Shown here one piece after another: positions 1-9,624 of a stretch of 64,000 nt of DNA. The DNA comes from Ashinkailepas kermadecensis. Its lineage: Eukaryota > Arthropoda > Thecostraca > Neolepadidae. Numbering within the stretch: position 1 is the first letter of the stretch; each line of letters starts with the position of its first letter. The stretch is taken from assembly GCA_034440615.1 (NCBI GenBank), contig JAOTOM010005153.1, positions 1,119,501 to 1,183,500 on the forward strand. The letters are read 5' to 3'. Below the pieces are notes generated by a model. That model saw nothing but the letters and a program-made list of their open reading frames with translations. It made no database searches and was not told the DNA's origin. The translations under genes were made by a program, and so were the position numbers.

Positions 1-549
1 ATTGATCACTATGTTGTGGCAGCTAGGTGCAACTGAAACTTACGGTACAAATAGTAAAAGGATCGTTTATTTCATTGGTATTGGACTGCATTTGTATCTG
101 GTTGTGAGCTGTTGTGCGTTTTTTTAAAAACCTTACTGGAGCTTAAAAGAGATACTAAAAAGTTCAACGATTATTATAGCGACATATTGTGGATCAAAGA
201 TAGCATATTGTGAACCCTTCTATGCCTTCTTCAATTACTCAACGTAATGGAAATGTTCTCAGCTATTACTTCATATCTCACTTGTCAGGTTTTTAGAATG
301 CGTGTTACCTTCATCAGTCGTCAAACTCCGACAACATTTGTGCACATTTGGATCTTTTTTTCCCACACGTAATGTTGTCCATGTTCGTGGACTTGTTACT
401 ATGTGAAATCTTGTGCAAATTTTCATAAAAACTGAGACCTGGTGTGCTTCAAGCATCTGCTGATGCAATGGTGCCACAAATATCGCATCAATAAATAGTT
501 AATAAATACATTTCTGGCCAGTTTTTCCACGAGTTATCACACTGTGCAG
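1..549. other. Unassigned flanking DNA
   Basis: AT-rich sequence with no long frame and no repeat that I recognise. Its last ~30 bases are pyrimidine-rich and end in gtgcag, which reads as a splice acceptor for the candidate exon that follows. Confidence 0.6.
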
Positions 550-720
550 CGGGAGGCGCGTGTTCGCGATCAGCTGGCGTCTGCGTGGTCGGCTACGCCC
601 CCTCCCACGGCGGTCGTCTGTGGCACGACGGCGAGGCGGTCTGTGGATCCGCCGCGGCACGAGGTCACGATCCCGCGGCCGCAGAGGTCACGGCTGGTGG
701 GGCCTTCCGTGACAAGTTGA
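550..720 (+). CDS. Candidate 3'-terminal coding exon, unknown protein
   Basis: A GC-rich island sits abruptly in AT-rich DNA. Immediately upstream is a good 3' splice site (pyrimidine stretch, then cactgtgcag). From the first base after the AG one frame stays open for exactly 57 codons and ends in TGA at 718-720, giving a 56-residue C-terminus rich in Arg, Pro, Thr and Val (it contains QLASAWSATPPPTAVV and PRPQRSRLVGPSVTS). The sequence returns to AT-rich DNA directly after the stop, as expected for a 3' UTR. Third codon positions are strongly G/C. No domain is recognisable and the tail looks unstructured. Upstream exons would lie outside the window. The alternative is a CpG-rich repeat fragment that is open by chance. 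The splice site and open frame are seen; the exon call is inference. Confidence 0.4.
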   Translation, partial: REARVRDQLASAWSATPPPTAVVCGTTARRSVDPPRHEVTIPRPQRSRLVGPSVTS

Positions 721-1425
721 CTCAGATGGATTGCTGATTAGATAATTAAACGTACATTATTTAAAGCATAAACTACCTGTTCTGACCCGCGATTTTACTA
801 CCTTGCATGACTATGCCATCGTCGCGATATCTGAAGGCATGGCTTACCTCGAATATGTCATGCGACTACTACATTGGCGGATATCAGCTGCACGGACACG
901 ACCGATGCCGTACCAGCCGTCTGCCTAGCTCGACTATGTGTTATCATACTGACTTGCGACTATTCTGAACTCAATGTACTGCCTACACTCGGCACATGTG
1001 TTGGTTCTTCTCAACTATAAATACTTTGGACTAGAATTCGTACTTCTAAGTGCCGACATGTATTGTTCTGCTCTGCATGTCGACACCCTACCAACATTGT
1101 GCAGCAATTAACAACTGACCTCGATGACCTCGATGATAGTAATGTCATCCGTGCGAATTATATACCGGTTAATCACTGTCAGGTGTGCTTATTGCAAACA
1201 AAGGTATCATCGTACAGCGCTGCGGGGTAAAGCGGTGTCATTATAGTTCCTATGATCTCTCCCATGAGGTTTCAACTACGAGCTACCAAAGCTGTGACAA
1301 CACGTTCTTCACCTACACTAGAGTAGGTGTCTGAGTCTGAATCGTATAATTTTTGGTGATTTGTTTTGTCTTGTTGCTGGAGGCAACACCGGACAGTGTT
1401 TCCCCAGTCCACACCTGACGGCAAA
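721..1425. other. Unassigned, AT-rich
   Basis: No supported gene. It begins with what would be the 3' UTR of the preceding candidate exon. I see no tandem repeat or transposon motif. Confidence 0.5.
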
Positions 1426-1539
1426 CGCAGCCAGTTTAAGAAACTTTTATCGCCACTGCCGGACTCCGTTGCGCCTGTCAAACGCAGCCAGTTTAAGAAA
1501 CTTTTATCGCCACTGCCGGACTCCGTTCCGCCTGTCAAA
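1426..1539 (+). repeat. 57-bp tandem duplication in an open frame
   Basis: Two nearly identical 57-bp copies begin at 1426 and 1483. The period is a multiple of three, so a 19-residue peptide unit (SQFKKLLSPLPDSV core) is repeated in frame on the + strand and followed by a basic KRQNKK segment. The Pro/basic spacing loosely recalls the C-terminal spacer of pogo/Tigger DDE transposases. That is from memory and weak; no catalytic residues are visible. Confidence 0.6.
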
Positions 1540-2199
1540 CGCCAAAATAAGAAATCCGGATGCACCTCCAGTGTCAGTTGAAATTTCACTCCTGATGAAA
1601 CGGCGGCTTGAGCATTTGCTGATGCTTCTAATAGGGACAGCCTTAAGCCGTCTGTTAAGAGGTGCAGTGTAACGTGGTGTTCGGCAACGCGTGCGGCGGC
1701 TTTCAGCTCCGCCCAGCCTGGTCCATCTGCGCATCGTCGTTGTATTAAGCCAGCAATTGGTAACAGGAGGACGTGTTGTTCCGTCTACGCCCTCGAAGTT
1801 CGGTTCAGTATCCATTGAGCAGCTTTGAGCAACCATTCGTTATCGTCACGTTCTTGTGGAGATGATGGCATCAGTATGAAATTACTGCAGCGTTGCTTTC
1901 GACGTGATTTGACACATTGTGGACAGCAGCTTTTCACGCGACTTGTACATACCTGCTCGATGGAACCATGCGATTAACTCCCTTACCTAAAACTAGGTGA
2001 CCTCGATGTACGGCAACCTCAGTGAGACCTCAGCTGTGACCAGTAGCCAGGCTTCAGTGATGCAACAAGTTTCGGCCAATATCTGTCGTGCCGGCGACAG
2101 CAAACACTTTGGAAGGCGATTTTTGTCATCAACTTGGCTCATATTTTGTCCGATGCCATTTGTTTCGAGAGCTCAACACGGATGCTGCCAAATCTGTTG
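1540..2199. other. Unassigned
   Basis: Intermediate base composition with short frames only. The second half (after about 1990) may be decayed LINE sequence upstream of the RT fragment that follows, but I cannot read a motif in it. Confidence 0.4.
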
Positions 2200-2470
2200 A
2201 ACAGAAACTGCCCTGACGAAGGGACGGATACTATTTTCCAAGCTATGGATTAGAGCGAAATTGCAATTCTAGTGCTGATCGATCTGTCAAAATGCTTCCC
2301 CGTGATTAACCGCTTACCACTTCTAACCAACTCAGTCACTGCAGCATCAACTCAGACTGGCTCAAAATTGTCTTCACGGCCATACACGAGTTCGGATTCG
2401 TGATAGAAACGCAAAAGCGGTGCTCTCACGGACGCTACCAAACATTATTCGTGTGTATGAAGGAATCAGG
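2200..2470 (+). mobile_element. Decayed non-LTR RT fragment (domain A region)
   Basis: In one + frame around 2256-2310 the sequence reads ILVLIDLSKCFPVINR, a degenerate form of the RT palm domain A seen in APE-type LINEs (usual pattern LIDLSKAFD-VDH). A shifted frame some 60 bases later reads like the usual continuation (ST-DWLKSYL-GHTQRV pattern). Frameshifts separate the blocks, so it is dead. It lies on the strand opposite to the LINE that follows and appears to be the first half of an older element whose later RT part resumes at about 6,530. Confidence 0.5.
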
Positions 2471-2714
2471 GAACATTATCATGCTCATTCTCTGTTCCAT
2501 TATTTTCAAAGAATTGGTATATTTACTGTTACAACACAATTAGTTATCAATACTATTTATATTTGTATTTGCGAGATTTAACAAACCGATTCCATAAAAT
2601 GGATTAATATTTGGTTTGTGTCAGAATACAGTCGGATACATTTCACAAACATGAGCAAAAATGAAAGCGGCAAGACAACAGTATACATGGGAAAACCGAA
2701 CACGTGAAGTCAAT

Positions 2715-4478
2715 TTATAAGATGTTGTTCAGCATCGCGACGAACTCGCCCCGTGTCCGAGAAGCGGAAGTGGCCGGCGGCAGTAGGTTCCAGGCCGAGG
2801 CTGCCCGGAAGGAGAAGGTTCTACGTGACATGCTGAGGCGGAAAGGCGGTGGCTCCAGTGCCCCAGCCACCGTCGCACGAGTGGAGCGCCGGGAGACATC
2901 CGACCGCCGGCGGAACAGAGAACGGATCGCCTCGGGGGCTCGCGGATCATTCAGGGCTCTGAACACGGCGATGTTGTCGCGGTGAGTGATGAGGTCACGG
3001 ACACTGCGCCAGCCCAGCGTTGCCACTGTCGGCGAGATATGATCACGACGACGAGCCCCTACGACGATCCTAGCCCCGAAATTGATCGCCTTCTGCACTC
3101 GTCCAAGGTGACATTGGGCAGCCCCGCCCCATACAGTGAGGCAGTATAGGATGTATGGAAAGACGTGAGACTGAATTAGGAGTTTGCGTGCTTCGGGTGT
3201 GAGATGGTGACGGATATTGTGGAGACAGAACAAGGTGGAGTTGCACTTTTTGACAACGTGGGATATGTGCTCCTCCCAGGATAGGGTGCGGTCAATGATG
3301 ACTCCCAGCATCTTCACGAATGGCGAGGGGGTTAGGACGTGACTGCCAATGTTGAGTTGGTAGGATGTGGCTTTTTTTAGGGATTGGGTCGTGCCGACAA
3401 GCAGTAGGGTAGTTTTAGTGGGGTTCATCTTCAAGGAGTTGGATGTGAAGTAAGACTGAATAGCAAGGATGGTGTTCTCCTGCCGGGATTTAAGAACGGG
3501 TAATTCATCAGGATGTGCAGAGTCTAGCAGCTGGGTGTCGTCGGCATATGATATCAGACGTCCGTATGGAAGGTATGCTGGCAGGTCATTCATGAAGATG
3601 CTGAACAGCAAGGGACCAACCAGGGATCCCTGAGGAACACCATGGGATAGCGGAAGGGATAGAGAGCCGCCCCTCACCACCTGCCGCCGGTCAGTAAGGT
3701 AGCTGTCAAACCACCTCGGGTCGACGCCGTACCACTGCAGCTTCCGCAGGAGGATATCATGGTCGACGCTGTCGAATGCTTTGCTTAGGTCGATTGAGAT
3801 GACCGAAGCGATGTGACCAGTGTCGACACGACGTGTAATCCACTCGACAGCGTCGACCAGGGCGTCCTCCGTCGAATGGCATGGCCTGTATGCATACTGG
3901 GAGGAGGAAAGAATGTGATTAGTGACTAGATAAGAGGACAGCTGGATACATACTACTTTTTCACATAACTTGGATAAGACTGGCAAAATAGAGATTGGAC
4001 GAAAGTTACTGGCGACATCGCGAGGCCCAGATTTGTGAAGTGGAACAACCGAAGCAGTTTTCCACGAGGTAGGGAACACGCAGGAGACTACAGAAGTGTT
4101 AATGATGTGAAGTAGGTGAGGCCCGAGAACCGGAAAACAGTTGCGGAGAGCGTGCAGTGGTACGCCATCGACGCCAACCGCTTTCGACGAAGACATCTCA
4201 CATATGGCTCTGAATAGTTCGGGCAGGGTCACCGGGTGTAGCCGGAGGCCGGTGGTAGTCACACAAGGTAGTCGCGGAGGGATGAGTGGAACGCCGCGGT
4301 TGCCAGCAACGAGATCAGCGGCAATGCGTGGGCCCACGGAAGCAAAGTGACGATTAAATTCGTCCGCCACCGTCGCTGCCAGGCCCCTCACGCCCCCTCC
4401 CCTCCCCCGGCCGGTCGGAGCGCAAAGTCCCGGATGTGGCGCCAGAAATTGGCACGGTCTGTCAGCATTTGCGCACAC
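2715..4478 (-). CDS. LINE reverse transcriptase half
   Basis: 587 residues, overlapping the endonuclease frame by 91 bp. About the first 30 residues are probably an out-of-frame read of the endonuclease end; real homology begins near RGLAATVADEFNRHFASVGP (~31-50). RT blocks in order: PLHKSG and NFRPISILPVLSK (~147-170), domain A SIDLSKAFDSVDHDILL (~228-244), domain B PQGSLVGPLLFS (~282-293; the usual motif is QGSVLGPLLF, so the L and V positions are exchanged), domain C YADDTQL (311-317), then a thumb with KMLGVIID and a C-terminal tail with SAWNLLPP ending at AMLNNIL. No RNase H domain follows. The catalytic aspartates (D230; D313/D314) are present. It is either translated by frameshift or, more likely, separated from its endonuclease by a single indel. 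Confidence 0.88.
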   Translation of the reverse strand: MCANADRPCQFLAPHPGLCAPTGRGRGGGVRGLAATVADEFNRHFASVGPRIAADLVAGNRGVPLIPPRLPCVTTTGLRLHPVTLPELFRAICEMSSSKAVGVDGVPLHALRNCFPVLGPHLLHIINTSVVSCVFPTSWKTASVVPLHKSGPRDVASNFRPISILPVLSKLCEKVVCIQLSSYLVTNHILSSSQYAYRPCHSTEDALVDAVEWITRRVDTGHIASVISIDLSKAFDSVDHDILLRKLQWYGVDPRWFDSYLTDRRQVVRGGSLSLPLSHGVPQGSLVGPLLFSIFMNDLPAYLPYGRLISYADDTQLLDSAHPDELPVLKSRQENTILAIQSYFTSNSLKMNPTKTTLLLVGTTQSLKKATSYQLNIGSHVLTPSPFVKMLGVIIDRTLSWEEHISHVVKKCNSTLFCLHNIRHHLTPEARKLLIQSHVFPYILYCLTVWGGAAQCHLGRVQKAINFGARIVVGARRRDHISPTVATLGWRSVRDLITHRDNIAVFRALNDPRAPEAIRSLFRRRSDVSRRSTRATVAGALEPPPFRLSMSRRTFSFRAASAWNLLPPATSASRTRGEFVAMLNNIL

Positions 4479-6157
4479 ACAAAGTCACGCCTGGCTTTTG
4501 CAAACGCACATTTCACACGGTTTCGCAGCCTCCGATAAGCGACCAAGTAATAATCCGTGCGATAGCTCCGCCAAGACTGAAAAGCCTGGTCACGGTCACG
4601 CATGAGCTGCAGCAGGTACGGACTGTCACCTACCCACGGGCAACATGCCCGGCGGGGGTGGACGGTCTTGAGGGGACAATACACGTTCACCGCCACATGC
4701 CACAAGTGCATGAACTCCTTTAGTTTCGCGTCCACCCCCGCTGCCCGGTACATACTGCTCCAGTCCGCCTGCAAGAAATGAAGGCACAAGGCGTCCCAGT
4801 TAATCTTGCGCCAGGGGCGATAGGTGAAGGACGCCCGGCGACACCGCAGCCCGCGGTAGGGCACGCGCACAATTATTGTCAGATGGTCAGCAATCGGTAC
4901 GAGCGGCAGCTGAATGGCCGACTCAATATCCGGGACATTGGTGATGATATGGTCCAGCAGTGTTGCCGTCGGCCACAGATGGGTCGGCTGCCGGACAAGC
5001 TGAGAGAGGCCGAGATCCTGCAGCACCTGTCCGTAGCGACGAACACCGGGGCAGTCGGAACGAAGAAGGTTGATGTTCATATCACCCAGGCAAAAGGTTG
5101 GCTTGCCGAGACTGATGGCGGCACGCAGCTGGTCTTGTAGCTCGTCCAGGCCGTCAGATACGGGCTCCGATGGCGGGCGGTAAACCACCCCCACAGTGAC
5201 AGCACGGCGTCCCCCGCCACTCACAGACACCCACAGCGTCTCGCAGGACGAACCGGTACTTGATATAGGCAGCAGCTTCATATTGAATTTTTCCTTACAT
5301 AGGATGGCGACGCCACCGCCTCGGGCTGCAGCAGCTGGACGGCCGCGGCCCGACTGGGCCGGACGGTCACGACGCACTAGTTTATAGCCTGGAAATACTA
5401 GGATTCTGTCGGACACGGCGGAAGAGAGCCAAGTTTCGGATAAGCACATAAGGTCTAGTTTGTGTTCTTGCAGAGTGCGAAGAACACAGTTCATTTTCGG
5501 CACTAATGACTGGACGTTAGCATGTCCAATCGCCAGGGTGCGCACCGGCTCAGGGCAGGTGGCAGCACGCAGCGTATGCTGAGTCTGACCGATGGTGAGG
5601 CGAGACGGAATGACGAAAGAAGAAGGGAGCCTGTCGCGGAAATGCTGTTGATCCGTGACCCGGTTCATGCGATGTCGCCGCTGATGAACACATCCGGCGC
5701 GTGTTTCTTGGCCGGCAGTCTCCTGTACTACCACCGGTCCCGTGGACGGAGAGTGGAACGAGCAAGATGGGCGACACTCTACACGACGGGGGGCTTCCCC
5801 AGTGCCGGGAGTGGTATGCAGAGCAGCACTCCTTTGAGATGATAGTAATGCTCGTTGCAGGGCTCTCCTCTTCACCTGCTGTCCGCCCCGGCATCCTCGC
5901 CTCCTCAGCCGTCGTCGGCGTCCGACCGGGACAGATTCGGCGGGGCGGACCAAGCCAGCGGACAGCTCGGCAATGTTGACGTTAGCGCCGGCCGCGGCCG
6001 GGCTCGGCTGGCCCGGGTCGGTACTGACTTCCGGACCCGCAGACATCTGCGGCGGCTGTCCTAGGGGGAAGTTGACGGGGGTGGAGGGGTGCGAAAAGAT
6101 TGATGGAGGTGTTCTTGCGCGTTTGCGGCTGGTGGCTGTTCGGCGGCTGGAGGACAT
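4388..6157 (-). CDS. LINE endonuclease half (N-terminal part of ORF2-type protein)
   Basis: 589 residues from the ATG at 6157. The frame is open further upstream to 6310, but this is the first ATG that leads straight into a basic, Ser/Pro/Arg-rich leader. Residues 1-205 are low-complexity and basic with no zinc knuckle seen. Residues ~208-430 form an APE-like endonuclease: HANVQS (N213), CLSETWL (E241), VGVVYRPP (~322-329), CLGDMNINLL (D359, N361), LLDHIITN (~401-407) and the final IADHL (~422-426). These are the acidic/Asn/His positions expected of a metal-dependent nuclease that nicks target DNA to prime reverse transcription. The remaining ~160 residues are the linker toward RT (FWRHIRDF at ~575). 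The frame ends in a Gly-rich stretch at the G-run, where the downstream RT frame takes over. Family knowledge supports the function; activity is not implied. Confidence 0.85.
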   Translation of the reverse strand: MSSSRRTATSRKRARTPPSIFSHPSTPVNFPLGQPPQMSAGPEVSTDPGQPSPAAAGANVNIAELSAGLVRPAESVPVGRRRRLRRRGCRGGQQVKRRALQRALLSSQRSAALHTTPGTGEAPRRVECRPSCSFHSPSTGPVVVQETAGQETRAGCVHQRRHRMNRVTDQQHFRDRLPSSFVIPSRLTIGQTQHTLRAATCPEPVRTLAIGHANVQSLVPKMNCVLRTLQEHKLDLMCLSETWLSSAVSDRILVFPGYKLVRRDRPAQSGRGRPAAAARGGGVAILCKEKFNMKLLPISSTGSSCETLWVSVSGGGRRAVTVGVVYRPPSEPVSDGLDELQDQLRAAISLGKPTFCLGDMNINLLRSDCPGVRRYGQVLQDLGLSQLVRQPTHLWPTATLLDHIITNVPDIESAIQLPLVPIADHLTIIVRVPYRGLRCRRASFTYRPWRKINWDALCLHFLQADWSSMYRAAGVDAKLKEFMHLWHVAVNVYCPLKTVHPRRACCPWVGDSPYLLQLMRDRDQAFQSWRSYRTDYYLVAYRRLRNRVKCAFAKARRDFVCAQMLTDRANFWRHIRDFALRPAGGGEGA

Positions 6158-6479
6158 GACGATAGTTCTGTACTTTTTGCTGGTTTCTCGGAAGCTTGCA
6201 CTGATGATGAAATTTCGATGACAGGACCGGGAACTTGGTTTAATTATGAATCTTGTCACACGCTTACGAAGGTTTTCTCGGAAAATGTGGCTTGCCCCCA
6301 CACAATACACGCATCAGCACAGCTGAATTATCCAAAACTTGATAAGGCGATTTACGGATGATTAAAACACTCACAGTTCACGGCGGCGTCACACAATCAC
6401 GGTAAGAAGTTCGCATTTCTATAAGCACACTATGAAACTGCGGTGTTTACTTGCTCCGGAGAAAACTAAGAAACAGTGT

Positions 6480-6700
6480 GGAGCGGCCGGGGGTCGCTGT
6501 CAAGCGCCCGCCACCCAGCCGTCAGAGTCCCGTCCCATACGTAAATGACATCCATATTTTAGCGACTGTAAAAAAGCAAGACACCATTCTCCTAATAGAG
6601 CATACGGAGAAAGCTTTAGCATGCAGTCTGGGACGGGTTTCATCTCACCCCATAAATGTGAGCACGGGTAAGACAAAACTCCTTCATTTGTGATCAAAAG
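6480..6700 (+). mobile_element. Decayed non-LTR RT fragment (YADD box region)
   Basis: One + frame reads PYVNDIHILATVKK, then IEHTEKAL and STGKTKLLHL. This matches the layout of LINE RT domain C (normally YADD followed by a helix and an N-x-x-KT-x-L block), with the catalytic DD degraded to VND. It probably continues the fragment at 2,200-2,470, the two halves being separated by the reverse-oriented LINE. Inactive. Confidence 0.5.
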
Positions 6701-8296
6701 TTATGCTATGAGAATTCCGCCTGTGTTCACTAAATTGATCTCTTCACTCTTTTCCGAAAACAGTGCAGTAAGTCACACTGTACTATGACTGTACAGAACA
6801 AATGCATGACAAATGCATCGCATGCAAAAGTTGATAAATTTCATAGCAATAGTCATCAAAAACACTCAGCATGTGACTACTACATTGACCAGCCACGTTC
6901 AGAATGCACTGGAATATTAACTTTTTTTTACATTTTGGGCATAGCTTACCCTTTGTTACCATTGCTGACGTTGTTAGCTCACCTGTTTTACCTACCATTC
7001 GCTATTGTATCTCAACGTACGCAACACAGCAAATGCTGTTCAAATACATTGCATGCAAAAGCTGACTAATTTCTGTGCGCTGCACGTTAATGGGAAAAAT
7101 AAATTCATTGGGCATCTTCCATCGGATCTGAATAAAAAAAAACACTTCAGTGGTTCAATGCTGATCAACTAGTGCTACTTCATCGACGTTGCATAGTGAA
7201 GAAAACACTAGTTACTAGGCAGCCACTCGGCATAGCGAGGCACTTCACAACAGTATTCCACCTACATAAGGCCACGCCTCGAGAACTACCCCAACCCTCA
7301 CGAGTCAGGACAAATGCGGCTACTGAACGTCCATGCCCCAGTTCGGCTGATGCGTATAATATATTGCCACGCGAGTGTCACTATACGGTAGTGTACAACT
7401 GAAAGGCAAAACTGACGAAATCCTGCGCGATGGATAGAGCAGTGATATTTGAGTGAGCTCTGGCATATACCGTGTTGTCGGTATCTGGTCCGACGATTGA
7501 GCGATTTTCGGGGCTGACTTGACAGTGTGCAAGTCTGACATCCTAATCTTAACCCTCCCCGTCTTTCCGGTCATATCCTCACATCACGTCTCGGGGGGTT
7601 GATACAAACCCCCTTCTAATCTCCAAACTAAGCGTCACACGAAAACAAAGAGGTGGCATCGGAAAGCGCTCGACGAGTAGGGCCAGAAACCAACCCCAAA
7701 ACTGTATCCCCAAAAGTGACGTCACTAGGGGGCCTAGGTTTTCACGACCTACATCATGTTTTTGGCTCTGGGGAGTTCATTTTGGGGAGATTTGAAGGAA
7801 AAAAATTATTTGGAACCAGAAAAGGAAGGCGATATCGACCGTGGCCATAAAACGTTTGCCCACCAAAAAATATTTATATTTTTTGAAATTTCACAATTTT
7901 GAGTTTTCAATGTTCTTTAATTTGTATTGTTCTAATGGTTAGAGCGGACCAAAAGAACATTGTTCGAAGTCAACTTGCTCTCATAAAAATGCTTACTTTA
8001 GCCAGAATCTTCGATTTTAGCCCTAATTGGCAAATATGAAAAACTAATAAGTAATAAAAAAGGGGGGAAATCAAAAATTCCTCTGGTGCGTTTTGTTTCA
8101 TCCCTAAAGTCAAGCCAACGCTGAAAATTTCATTAAAGTATCTTTATCGGTTAAAGCGTGACGATTGGTCGAACTTTTCTGGAGGTGACCTCATTTGACC
8201 TTGACTAGCTCGTTGACCCTAGAGGACTTGACCTTAAAAGATTCACACAACATGCCAAATTGATGTGGGAAAATGTTTGCCGAATTTCGGCGCACT

Positions 8297-8377
8297 ACCC
8301 CGCGCCGTTCTTTTCCTATCCGCGGAAAACCTTAGGGGGGGGCGCATATCAACGCCCCCCCCCGAGACGGCGCGGGT
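8297..8377. repeat. Nested GC inverted repeat
   Basis: The outer arms cgcgccgt and acggcgcg enclose inner arms ggggggcg and cgcccccc with a loop of about 8 bases. It may form a cruciform or extrude as a hairpin. No function is inferred. Confidence 0.7.
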
Positions 8378-9204
8378 TAAGCTTCTCTGATACTTGTTCT
8401 ATGGCGTGCAGCAATAACCATTGAACGCCATATTGGTGTAGATTAGTTGAGCTGAATAAATGCAAAAAATGCAAATGCAAACGCATGGCCGTCCCTTTTC
8501 CACATCGCCCATCAAGCTTGAGATAGCCAGGTGGCTCGGGTTAGTTCAAGAGCACACCCCACGTTGCATACCTCATGTCATATCATGTCAGGACCAATTG
8601 AGGTTAACGTGAAATAATTTGTTTGTATAAAGCCGAAATAAGCATTCTGCGTTTGGTTTAACGTGGAGTCGAGAATTCACTCCACATGGTCAGAAGTGGC
8701 GCTCAGTCTTTCCGAGCGAAAGACATTTATTTTTGCCAGTAGCAATGAAGAACAACACTACTTTTCAAGAAAGAGTGAAAGAGACATGTTTGGTGCATTA
8801 TTTGCTGCAAGCGCACATTTGTGGCTTTTTTGTATGCACTTTTTCTGTACTTATTGTGCTCAGATGGCAATTGCCACTTAACGTTTTAGAATGTTCTCAG
8901 ACCCCAATATCTCATAGGTGACCTCATCAAGGTCAGTCAACGTCAATCACCTCGATCGTCCTCGGATGACCTTCTTTCGACAAAGCATGCATTACGTCGC
9001 ATTTAGCGACCTAAATTATATTTCAGCGAACATTTTTACCCCTGTGAGTTAAAAACAATTCACTTGCCATTCATTCTCTTACATATTTTCGTAAATTGCA
9101 CTTGACTTGACCCGCTTTACCTGATCTGACCCGATGACCATGCAAACCAGGTCAAATATATTTATAGCATATTGCAGATTACAATTTGGGGTGCTTGTCA
9201 AAAC

Positions 9205-9262
9205 GCCTTCTGCCTTCGCCTTCGAACTCCGCCTTCGCCTTCGCATATGCCTTCGCCTTCCG
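9205..9262 (+). repeat. GCCTTC hexamer microsatellite
   Basis: Imperfect tandem copies of gccttc with interruptions. Confidence 0.8.
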
Positions 9263-9624
9263 GTCGGCCACTGGAGGGATATTGTGGTAACGTTATGAAA
9301 ATGTTTTACTTGTACTTGCTCTATGAATATTTTTCTTGGCATGTGGACTCCAACTGAGAGTCAGCCTCAGGAATCATGTGTTAGTCAATAATCTTCCCAA
9401 TTTTTCGGAAACATTGCCTTCATTTTCGTATTCAGATCACGATGCTAGGCGAGCTTCGTCAAAATAGGCACCTGGGGAAAAGGGAGCCAAAATATAAATA
9501 AATGTCCCATTGGGAATAACGAAATGCACCCGCATTGAGTCCATGTCTATTCAGCCGAAGGTGCCCGCCCATCCAGTAGGCTGGAGTGGGCTCCGCAACG
9601 AAAATCTAGCAACGAAAGACGCAA

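Larger units (their letters stand above)
2480..6440 (-). mobile_element. Nearly complete CR1/L2-like LINE
   Basis: A roughly 3.9-kb element in reverse orientation carries an APE-type endonuclease and a reverse transcriptase in two overlapping frames (see the two CDS entries). The 3' UTR lies at about 2,500-2,714 and is AT-rich. The 5' end is somewhere near 6,200-6,440. Exact boundaries and a target-site duplication could not be fixed by eye. The only obvious lesion is a one-base-type frame change in a G-rich run at about 4,389-4,415, so the copy is young or only recently inactivated. Assignment to the CR1/L2 group rests on domain order, SETWL, GDMNIN, SIDLSKAFDSVDH and YADD motifs and absence of RNase H. 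Confidence 0.85.
6701..9624. other. Unassigned 2.9-kb stretch with minor repeats
   Basis: No gene supported. It contains an AT-rich zone (7,850-8,130), a nested inverted repeat around 8,297-8,377, several ggtcaaggtca-like words (8,180-8,240 and 8,920-8,960), and a short GCCTTC hexamer run at 9,205-9,262. None amounts to a gene. Confidence 0.5.
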
